NCBI GenBank assembly: GCA_902826685.1
Contig: CADEFT010000043.1
Coordinates: 1 to 47,668 of the forward strand
Length of the DNA stretch: 47,668 nt
Reading direction: 5' to 3'
Source of the DNA: an uncultured Acidobacteriota bacterium
GTDB lineage: Bacteria > Acidobacteriota > Terriglobia > Bryobacterales > Bryobacteraceae
Under the pieces are notes generated by a model that searched no databases, had not been told where the DNA came from, and worked only from the letters and a program-made list of their open reading frames with translations. Position numbers and translations under genes: made by a program. This document shows, one piece after another, positions 1-5,948 of the stretch (positions are counted from its first letter, which is position 1; each line of letters begins with the position of its first letter).

Positions 1-28
1 CCATTGCGATAATAAATCTCCGCCCGCG

Positions 29-1357
29 GTGAACATGAAAATCACGGACCTTAAGCTCCATCCGGTGGCGATCGCCGATCCGCCGCTGCGCAGCTCCTAT
101 GGGCTGCACGCTCCCTACGCTTTGCGCACCATCGTCGAAATCGAGACCGACGAAGGCATCAAGGGGTGCAGCGAGACGTATGGGGGTGAGGGTCCGCTGG
201 GGCTGCTCGAAGCCTCGCGCGCGCGAATCGTTGGCATGGACGTGTTCCAACTGACGCGGCTCTGGCTCGATTATCAGAAGCTGGGAGCCGGCGAGGCGCG
301 CCAGATCGCGGCGGGGGACCGGTCGCAGACGTGGCTGGTGCCGGGCGAGAATCCGCTCGACCGCTACGCCCGCACGTTCGCGGCCATCGAGATTGCCTGT
401 CTCGATGCGATGGGCAAGGCGCTTGGAAAACCGGCTTGCGATCTGCTGGGCGGGCGCGCCCGCGACGCGGTGCCCTTTTCCTGTTACCTGTTCTACAAGC
501 ATGCGGGCGGCGGCGGCCTCGGCGACGACGAGCGCGAGGACGAATATGGCGAAGGCCTCTCGCCCGAGGCGATGGTGCGCCAGGCGCGCCAGATGGTAGC
601 CCAATACGGCTTCAAGGAAATGAAGCTCAAAGGCGGCGTGCTCGATCCCGACGTGGAGATCGAAACCATCCGCCAGTTGCGCCGCGAGTTTGGACCGAAG
701 ATGCCGCAGCGCATCGATCCCAATTGCGCCTGGAGCGTGGATACTTCGGTGCATGTGGGCGAATCGCTGGTGGAGGAGCTTTCCCAGGGCGGCTACCTGG
801 AAGATCCCGCGGCGGGCATGGACGGCATGGCCGAAGTGCGGCGGAGGTTGCTGGCCAAGGGGATCGATACGCCGCTGGCGAGCAACGTCGCCGTCACCGC
901 GTTTTCTCATATTCCCGAAGCCTGGAAGAAGGACGCCGTGCAGATTGTGCTCTCCGACCCGCACTATTGGGGCGGCCTGCGCGCGCAGCAGCGGCTGGAT
1001 CATGTTTGCGAGGTGTTCGGCCTGGGCGTGTCCATGCATTCCAACAATCACCTGGGCGTGAGCCTGATGGCGATGACGCACGCGGCGGCGGCTTGCCCGC
1101 ACCTGACCTATGCCTGCGACACGCATTATCCTTGGCAGACCGGGCGCGACGAGGTGGTGGCGGGCGGGCGCATCCGGTTCGAGGCCGGGTCGGTACGGAT
1201 TCCGGATAAGCCCGGCCTGGGTGTGGAACTTGACTACGACCAGATCGCCAGGCTTACCGAGCGCTATCGCAAGTTGCCGTATCGCAAGCGCGACGACGAG
1301 GCCGAAATGCGCAAGCGCGTGGATCCGAACTGGAAACGCATCCTGCCGCGCTGGTAA
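29..1357 (+). CDS. Glucarate dehydratase-like enolase superfamily enzyme
   Basis: Predicted to dehydrate D-glucarate or a related aldarate to its 5-keto-4-deoxy product in the cytoplasm. The 442 residues match the usual length of glucarate dehydratase. Visible active-site elements are the KLK pair (K199, K201), metal ligands D230 (in RIDPNCAW), E258 (in LEDP) and N286 (in ASN), and H337 in MHSNNHLG, all in the order and spacing of the GlucD family. The C-terminal CDTHYPWQ segment is also typical of that family. The listed start is a GTG; an ATG two codons downstream (position 35) is equally possible and neither has a clear ribosome-binding site. It is followed 10 bp later by a Dabb-domain gene on the same strand. 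The family is seen directly; the exact substrate (glucarate, idarate or another acid sugar) is inferred. Confidence 0.88.
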   Translation: MNMKITDLKLHPVAIADPPLRSSYGLHAPYALRTIVEIETDEGIKGCSETYGGEGPLGLLEASRARIVGMDVFQLTRLWLDYQKLGAGEARQIAAGDRSQTWLVPGENPLDRYARTFAAIEIACLDAMGKALGKPACDLLGGRARDAVPFSCYLFYKHAGGGGLGDDEREDEYGEGLSPEAMVRQARQMVAQYGFKEMKLKGGVLDPDVEIETIRQLRREFGPKMPQRIDPNCAWSVDTSVHVGESLVEELSQGGYLEDPAAGMDGMAEVRRRLLAKGIDTPLASNVAVTAFSHIPEAWKKDAVQIVLSDPHYWGGLRAQQRLDHVCEVFGLGVSMHSNNHLGVSLMAMTHAAAACPHLTYACDTHYPWQTGRDEVVAGGRIRFEAGSVRIPDKPGLGVELDYDQIARLTERYRKLPYRKRDDEAEMRKRVDPNWKRILPRW

Positions 1358-1367
1358 AATCTCGGTC

Positions 1368-1811
1368 ATGCGCAAACTCGCGTTTTGTTTGTCCACGCTG
1401 TTTCTCAGTTCCGCACTGGCCGTGGCCGGCGAAAAAGGCATGATGCACTGCTTCGCCTACACCCCGATCAAGGACGCCACGCAGGCCGACTGGGACGCCT
1501 TTTACAAAGCTACCGACGCCATGCCCGGGAAGATTTCAGAAGTAAAGAAAGTCTGGTACGGCAAGCTTCGCGCGCCGCTCAACCAGTATGGAACCACCGA
1601 CGCCGAAGCCCGCAAGAAAGCGATCGCCGGGGAGAAGGGGGTTAGCGGGGAGCTCACGTTCACGCGCCGCGAACATGGCGTGTGCATGTTGATGGGCGGT
1701 CCGGAAGACCTCAAGACCTATGTCGCCAATCCGTATCACAAGGTTTGGCTGGCCGCTTACGAGAAGGTCCGGGTGGCGGGAACGACCACCTACGACATCA
1801 TCGGCCAGTAG
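1368..1811 (+). CDS. Secreted Dabb (stress-responsive alpha/beta barrel) domain protein
   Basis: A 147-residue protein with a signal peptide (MRK, then a hydrophobic stretch ending ALAVAG) and one Dabb-type ferredoxin-like domain. The domain signs are the opening MMHCFAYTP strand, the helix with DWDAFYKA, the central GVCMLMGGPEDLKTYVANPYHKVW block and a closing strand. Dabb proteins are small dimeric barrels; some are enzymes of polyketide or aromatic metabolism and many have no known role. The reading frame is open further upstream inside the dehydratase gene, but the ATG at 1368 is chosen because it begins the signal peptide just after the upstream stop codon. Export to the periplasm is inferred. 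It is followed by a hairpin at 1822-1846. Confidence 0.8.
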   Translation: MRKLAFCLSTLFLSSALAVAGEKGMMHCFAYTPIKDATQADWDAFYKATDAMPGKISEVKKVWYGKLRAPLNQYGTTDAEARKKAIAGEKGVSGELTFTRREHGVCMLMGGPEDLKTYVANPYHKVWLAAYEKVRVAGTTTYDIIGQ

Positions 1812-1821
1812 GCCTCAACCG

Positions 1822-1853
1822 GGACCGGTCCCCCACGGGCCGGTCCTCCCCCT
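1822..1853. terminator. Hairpin terminator between convergent genes
   Basis: A perfect 7-bp inverted repeat (GGACCGG at 1822-1828 with CCGGTCC at 1840-1846) lies between the stop codon of the Dabb gene and the stop codon of clpS on the other strand. It is followed by a pyrimidine run ending in TTT. Position and structure suggest a terminator shared by both convergent genes; the short T-run makes it a weak intrinsic terminator. Confidence 0.5.
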
Positions 1854-2207
1854 TTAAGCCGCCGTTCCGCCTCCACCCATCCCCCGCGGATCGCCCGCCG
1901 CGGGTTCCAGAATCGCCGACATCGACCCCTTGCAAGCCTTCACGCGCCAATCGGCGCCATAGCCCTGGATCTGATCGCGCGCAAACGAGGCCACCGGCAA
2001 CTCGGCCGTGAGCACGATGCTGCGGCTGTTGTGATGGACCTCAAGGGCGTGGACGTGCGCGGCGTCGCGCGAAACCAGGAAGAGCCGCTGCAGCATCTCG
2101 ACCACGTACTCAACGGTGTGGTCGTCGTCGTCGAGCAGGACGACGTGGTAGACCGGCGTGAGCACGCCTTGCGTTTCAAATTCGGTGGAAGGGAGTGTCG
2201 CGGGCAT
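1854..2207 (-). CDS. clpS: ATP-dependent Clp protease adaptor ClpS
   Basis: ClpS binds the N-domain of ClpA/ClpC-type unfoldases and delivers N-degron substrates to the Clp protease in the cytoplasm. The 117-residue protein shows the family core YHVVLLDDDDHTVEYVV near residues 19-35, including the acidic pair and Thr-Val-Glu-Tyr of the N-degron pocket. This is followed by the helix with MLQRLF and the second conserved block VHALEVHHNSRSIVLTAELP. The C-terminal tail is short and glycine-rich. The start ATG lacks an obvious ribosome-binding site. It is transcribed away from ssrA, with about 70 bp between them, so the two genes share a promoter region. ClpS and the ssrA tag compete for the same unfoldase in well-studied bacteria, so the adjacency is suggestive. 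Confidence 0.9.
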   Translation of the reverse strand: MPATLPSTEFETQGVLTPVYHVVLLDDDDHTVEYVVEMLQRLFLVSRDAAHVHALEVHHNSRSIVLTAELPVASFARDQIQGYGADWRVKACKGSMSAILEPAAGDPRGMGGGGTAA

Positions 2208-2262
2208 CGGGATTCAAACCAACAGCATGACACGGCGCGACGGATTCGTGCAGGCCAGGCGC

Positions 2263-2268
2263 TATAAT
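2263..2268 (+). promoter_or_regulatory. -10 element of the ssrA promoter
   Basis: A perfect TATAAT lies 10 bp upstream of the mature tmRNA 5' end, in the short space between divergent clpS and ssrA. No convincing -35 box is visible at the normal distance (about 2240-2246). The position fits a strong stable-RNA promoter with transcription starting at or near the GGGGGCG 5' end. Confidence 0.7.
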
Positions 2269-2278
2269 GGGGTGGAAA

Positions 2279-2627
2279 GGGGGCGCAACGGCTTCGACGG
2301 GTTTGTGTCGGTTTGGGAAGGCGTGCCGGGTTCCGAGCTCCCGTTAAACGATCGGAAAACCAAAACTGCCAACACGCAGTTTGCATACGCTGCCTAATTA
2401 GGTAGCCGTTCAAGGTGGTAGTATCCGTGGACCACTATTGAGCGTAATCTAGCGGGTTAGGTCCAACGCTTCTGTCCGGAGCGGAAAGCCGAGATGAATC
2501 GGGCTAGGCTGCTAAGGATTTTGCCGGTTTAGAATCGGTGGCCGAAACCAATAAAATCGAGCTACGCACGTAGGCTTTTCAGGTCGAGCTTTCTCGGACG
2601 CGGGTTCGACTCCCGCCGCCTCCACCA
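2279..2627 (+). ncRNA. ssrA: Transfer-messenger RNA (tmRNA)
   Basis: tmRNA rescues stalled ribosomes and adds a degradation tag. The 5' end GGGGGCG followed by CAACGGCTTCGACGGG is the hallmark tmRNA start. It pairs with CGCCTCC near the 3' end (one G-U pair), leaving discriminator A and an encoded CCA at 2625-2627. A T-arm with GTTCGACTC loop and a GCGGG/CCCGC stem is visible just before. The tag reading frame starts at the resume codon GCC (2368) and encodes ANTQFAYAA followed by TAA (2395-2397). The tag ends in AA, as needed for Clp recognition. The total length of 349 nt is normal for one-piece tmRNA. The 3' end of ssrA is a common integration site for mobile DNA, and the genes just downstream look foreign. 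Confidence 0.96.
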
Positions 2628-2802
2628 AGTTTTTGCCGCTAACCACGTTAATTGCGGCGATGCCAAACCAATGGGAATTTATCGATGCCAAGCGTCGATG
2701 TGAGTTGGCGCGGTAATGTTTTGGACTCGACGCGTCGAAGGCAGTCTGCGGTCGAGGCTGCATAGCGAAATTTGATAAGGCAGCCAACACGAGGTGACAG
2801 GC

Positions 2803-3171
2803 ATGTTTGGTGCTGTCGAATTAAAAATTAGACTTGAGATCGACCTGAGGCCGGATGGCGACTGTTGGATAGCCCACTGTCCACCCTTGGACCTTTATAC
2901 TCAGTCAGATAGTAAGGATTCCGCTGAAGAATCCATGCGCGAGGCCGTTCTCCTGTGGTTTGAATCTTGCCTGGAAAGGCGTGTTTTGGCGAAAGCCTTG
3001 GAAGATGTCGGATTCAAGCTCGCCAAACCAGGAGATAAGATTCCGCCCCAAGCGAGCGTGATTGGCCTCGCGACCGCTCGTGCGACATCTGCGCAGATCA
3101 AAGAAGTGGAGGTGTCAGTCCCTGCCTATATCGTTGATCAGATAAGCGCTTCAACCCATGCGCCGTGTTGA
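2803..3171 (+). CDS. hicB: HicB-family antitoxin-like protein
   Basis: A 122-residue protein with the HicB partial RNase-H-like fold: a first strand (ELKIRLEIDLRPDGDCWIAHCPPLDLYTQSDS) followed by the helix DSAEESMREAVLLWFESCLERR. This is the usual pattern for antitoxins of HicAB toxin-antitoxin pairs, which bind the HicA mRNA interferase and repress their own operon. The C-terminal tail (EVEVSVPAYIVDQ) may replace the usual DNA-binding domain. ATG 2803 is preferred over an in-frame GTG at 2794 because GAGG lies 8 nt upstream of the ATG. The downstream hicA overlaps its stop codon by 14 bp but is frameshifted, so this is probably an orphan antitoxin. Composition differs from the neighbouring genes. 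Confidence 0.72.
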   Translation: MFGAVELKIRLEIDLRPDGDCWIAHCPPLDLYTQSDSKDSAEESMREAVLLWFESCLERRVLAKALEDVGFKLAKPGDKIPPQASVIGLATARATSAQIKEVEVSVPAYIVDQISASTHAPC

Positions 3172-3374
3172 TTGGAAAGAGATGAATTTGCGAAGCTCAC
3201 GGGTGCGTGCACGACCGTACACGCGGCGATCACTATGTGATGACGCGTCCTGGAATGGCCCGACCGGCGGTCATTCCGATGAAGAGAGATCTTAAAGAGG
3301 ACATTGTGCTCAACATCGCCAGGACCATCGGGATATCCCGGAAGGAACTCGAACGTATCCTGAGCGGCGGCTGA
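3158..3374 (+). pseudogene. hicA: Frameshifted HicA toxin remnant
   Basis: Starting at ATG 3158, which overlaps hicB, the first frame reads MRRVDWKE. A second frame, from about 3187, reads FAKLTGACTTVH. A third frame, from about 3214, reads RGDHYVMTRPGMARPAVIP, then MKRDLKEDIVLNIART, then IGISRKELERILSGG, to a TGA at 3372-3374. Joined together these give a complete HicA (YcfA-like) mRNA interferase, including the GDHYVM segment that carries the catalytic His and the IPMKRDLKED strand. Two frame changes separate the parts, so no single open frame encodes the toxin. This is seen directly; whether the shifts are real or sequencing errors cannot be told from one sequence. Confidence 0.75.
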
Positions 3375-3452
3375 TCGCTCCTTGCTTGAAGGGCTCTCGG
3401 CGTACCGGTTAGTTGGCCTCGTCTGAGAAGGCTGATTTTTTGTCCAGTCGGT

Positions 3453-5048
3453 TCACGGGGTCACCTTCTTTACCGGCACCGATACGGCCGGTTCATACAA
3501 CCCGAAAGCGAACACCGCCGAAGCCGAAGCGATGGCGACGTACTGCTTGCCGCCGGCTTCGTAAGTAATCGGCGACGCCGTCAACAGTTCGCCCATGTTG
3601 AAATGCCACAGATGCTGGCCGGTCTTGGCGTCAAGTGCGAGCATGTGGCCGTCGTCGTCGCCCGAAAACAGGACGCCGCCGCGCGTGGATACGGTGCCGG
3701 TCCACATGCGTCCCGCGCCGGTCATGGGATACTCCCAGGCCCGTTTGCCGGTCTTTGGATCGATGGCGCGCAGAATCACCTGTCCGCCCTCCTCGGTGGC
3801 GCCGCCGCCGGAGAAATTTTTCATCGGCTGCGGCGTCTGCGCCGATGTGCTGAAGAACCCACACTGTTCGAGCGTGAGAACATACAGCAGCCCCGTGCCC
3901 GGATGATAGCTCTGGCCCATCCAGTTTGTCGCGCCCTTGACGCTGGGGCAGACCCAGTTGCCTTCGGGAGTCGGGTCCTTGCCGGGAATCAGAACGGGCC
4001 TCCCTTTGTCGTCGAGGCCGGTGGCCCAGGTCAGCTTGTCGATCAGCGGCGTACCGCGCAGGAACTCGCCGGTGACCCGGTCCAGCAAGTAGAAAAAGCC
4101 GTTGCGATTGGCATGCAGCACGGCTTTGCGCGGCTGGCCGCGCCATTCGAGATCGATCAGCACGGGCCAGCTTTGCGCATCCCAATCGTGCGTGTCGTGC
4201 GGGGTGAACTGGAAATACCATTTCATCTTTCCCGTCTTCAGATCGAGCGCCAGCAGCGAGCAGCTATATAAGTTGTCGCCTTTGCGCGTGCCTGGCGCGA
4301 AGTCGGGCCATGGGTTGCCGGTGGTCCAATACAACGTGTCGAGTTCGGGATCGTAAGTGCCCGAAAGCCAGGTGGCGCCGCCGCCCCACTCGATCAGTTC
4401 GCCCCAGGTCTCCGAACCCTTTTCGCCCTTGGCTGGGATCGTATAGGTGCGCCAGACTTCTTCGCCGGTTTCGGCGGAAAGGGCCGCCACGAATCCGCGC
4501 ATGCCGCTGTCGCCGCCCGCGCTGCCGACAATCACCTTGTCCTTCACCACAAGCGGCGCCGACGTGGAACTGATGCCTTTCGATGGATCGGCGAACTGCT
4601 TGCTGAAAACCACCGCGCCGGTTTCGCGATCGAGCGCGGTGAGGTAATTGTCGCCGGTGGTGAAGTAGACGCGATTGGCGAAGAGGGCCGCGCCGCGATT
4701 GACGCCGCCGCCTTTGGCCCGGGTATCGATGTAACGCCACACCTCGCGCCCGGTGCGTCCGTCGAGCGCGTAGACCGAGTTGGCATTGGTGATGTAGAGA
4801 ACGCCTTTGTGGACCACCGGCGAAGACCGCAGTCCGCGCGCGTTGGGCACGTGATAGACCCACTTGGGCACCAGCGTCTTGGCGTTGGCGGCCGTAATCT
4901 GATCGAGAGGGCTGAAGCGCCACCCCTGATAATTGCCGGCGTAGGTGGTCCAGTCGGCGCCGGGGCCTTTGAGCAGGTCCTCGTAGCGTACCTGCGCCGA
5001 GGCGGTAATGGCGAACAGGGCAAGCAGTGTCGTCGTCGCGCGATTCAT
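3453..5048 (-). CDS. PQQ-dependent alcohol dehydrogenase (quinoprotein)
   Basis: A 531-residue exported beta-propeller dehydrogenase expected to oxidise an alcohol in the periplasm and pass electrons to cytochrome c. It has a signal peptide (TTTLLALFAITASAQ). Propeller repeats of the form ALDxxTGxxxW recur throughout (YALDGRTGREVW, TALDRETGAVVF, LALDLKTGKMKW, RAIDPKTGKRAW, LALDAKTGQHLW). The metal/PQQ site segments TTGNPWPDF and TPHDTHDWDAQSW are present, the latter carrying the probable catalytic Asp. The Cys-Cys pair that forms the vicinal disulfide over PQQ in methanol dehydrogenases is absent: the corresponding stretch reads GGGVNRGAAL. It lies 4 bp downstream of a di-haem cytochrome c gene on the same strand, its likely electron acceptor. 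The substrate is unknown. Confidence 0.87.
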   Translation of the reverse strand: MNRATTTLLALFAITASAQVRYEDLLKGPGADWTTYAGNYQGWRFSPLDQITAANAKTLVPKWVYHVPNARGLRSSPVVHKGVLYITNANSVYALDGRTGREVWRYIDTRAKGGGVNRGAALFANRVYFTTGDNYLTALDRETGAVVFSKQFADPSKGISSTSAPLVVKDKVIVGSAGGDSGMRGFVAALSAETGEEVWRTYTIPAKGEKGSETWGELIEWGGGATWLSGTYDPELDTLYWTTGNPWPDFAPGTRKGDNLYSCSLLALDLKTGKMKWYFQFTPHDTHDWDAQSWPVLIDLEWRGQPRKAVLHANRNGFFYLLDRVTGEFLRGTPLIDKLTWATGLDDKGRPVLIPGKDPTPEGNWVCPSVKGATNWMGQSYHPGTGLLYVLTLEQCGFFSTSAQTPQPMKNFSGGGATEEGGQVILRAIDPKTGKRAWEYPMTGAGRMWTGTVSTRGGVLFSGDDDGHMLALDAKTGQHLWHFNMGELLTASPITYEAGGKQYVAIASASAVFAFGLYEPAVSVPVKKVTP

Positions 5049-5052
5049 GGCT

Positions 5053-5880
5053 TTAGTTCTTTCCCCGGCTATAGGTGTCTTCGGCGGTGCGCAGGGCCTG
5101 GCGCGCCAGAAACGCCAGCAGGTCGGTCATCTCTTCACTGGTAAGTTTCTGCGCGTATCCGTCGGGCATGGGCGACTTCGATGAGACCGCCAGGTCCTTG
5201 ACGCCGGCCATGTCGATCAGGCGCAGGGTTCCGGCGCGGTCGATGATTTGTAGCGAGTAATTGCTGCGATTGCGCGCCACGCCTTTGATCGTTTCGCCGC
5301 TATTCAGAGTGACGGTCACGGCCTCGTTGCCGAGCAGGAAGAGATCTTTCGACGGCTCGACGATGGCTTCGCGGATGACGGCCAGCGGACGGCTGCCGCC
5401 GATGTTGGAGAGGTCGGGTCCCATGCGTCCGCCTTTGCCGCGAATCGAGTGGCAATTGGAACAGCCGGCTTTCGATCCCCAGAACACCTTGGATCCGGCC
5501 TCTGGATCGCCCGGGTTCCGGTTCTCAAAAGCCGGACCGCTGATGGCGTGGACAAAGGCCACCAGGTTCCAGGTCTGATCGTCGGGCAGCTTGGTGGGCG
5601 GCATGTCGGCGCCGGGCACGCCGTCGCGAATCGACTTGAAGATGGCATCGTCGCTCAAGGGGTGCCAAAGGGCGCGGCGCACCAGGTTCGGTCCGCGGCC
5701 GCCCGCGCCATCCCGGCCGTGGCAGCCCGCGCACGATCCATTAAACAGCTTGCCGCCGGCGGCGATCGCTTCCGGGTTGCCGATGGCGGGATTTTTCGAC
5801 TCGTTGAGGTACCGGCCGTGCTGCGCGACAAGCGGCAAGGCTAGCAGCAAGCAAGCGTATAGGCGCATGGTTCTGACCAT
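5053..5880 (-). CDS. Di-haem cytochrome c with Pirellula/Verrucomicrobium-type haem-binding module
   Basis: A 275-residue exported cytochrome c with two haem motifs: CAGCH (C50, C53, H54) and CSNCH (C140, C143, H144). The first module has a likely Met ligand in GADMPP. The second resembles the 'putative haem-binding domain' known from Planctomycetes and Verrucomicrobia: GPDLSNIGG, then VEPSKDLFL, then VTLNSGETIKGVARN, ending in SPMPDGYAQKLTSEEM with the probable axial Met. The signal peptide is MRLYACLLLALPLVAQ; translation may start at M1 or at M5 (5868). It is the first gene of a two-gene operon with the PQQ dehydrogenase and is the expected electron acceptor for it. Electron transfer onward is inferred. 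Confidence 0.87.
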   Translation of the reverse strand: MVRTMRLYACLLLALPLVAQHGRYLNESKNPAIGNPEAIAAGGKLFNGSCAGCHGRDGAGGRGPNLVRRALWHPLSDDAIFKSIRDGVPGADMPPTKLPDDQTWNLVAFVHAISGPAFENRNPGDPEAGSKVFWGSKAGCSNCHSIRGKGGRMGPDLSNIGGSRPLAVIREAIVEPSKDLFLLGNEAVTVTLNSGETIKGVARNRSNYSLQIIDRAGTLRLIDMAGVKDLAVSSKSPMPDGYAQKLTSEEMTDLLAFLARQALRTAEDTYSRGKN

Positions 5881-5948
5881 TATACGGGCGCTTCCGCCGG
5901 GAGGCTAAACCTTGTCCGCCATGCGGCCGAAACAAGGAGAAGATCGAA

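Larger units (their letters stand above)
2628..3440. other. Possible island remnant downstream of ssrA
   Basis: The stretch from the ssrA 3' end to the end of the PQQ dehydrogenase gene is visibly richer in A and T than its neighbours, and its only content is hicB and a broken hicA. ssrA is a classic attachment site for genomic islands. I found no integrase and no second copy of the ssrA 3' end (TTCGACTCCCGCC) in the region, so an island scar is only an inference. Positions 2628-2802 hold no gene that I can support beyond a weak hairpin (GCCGC/GCGGC around 2634-2658). Confidence 0.35.

Noticed and set aside
2512..2790. 92-codon frame on the minus strand over the tmRNA 3' half
   Set aside because: It contains the complement of the tmRNA T-arm and acceptor stem; frames over stable RNAs are chance.
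2600..3450. Attachment-site duplicate of the ssrA 3' end bounding an island
   Set aside because: I looked for a second copy of TTCGACTCCCGCC and close variants in this region and found none, and there is no integrase.
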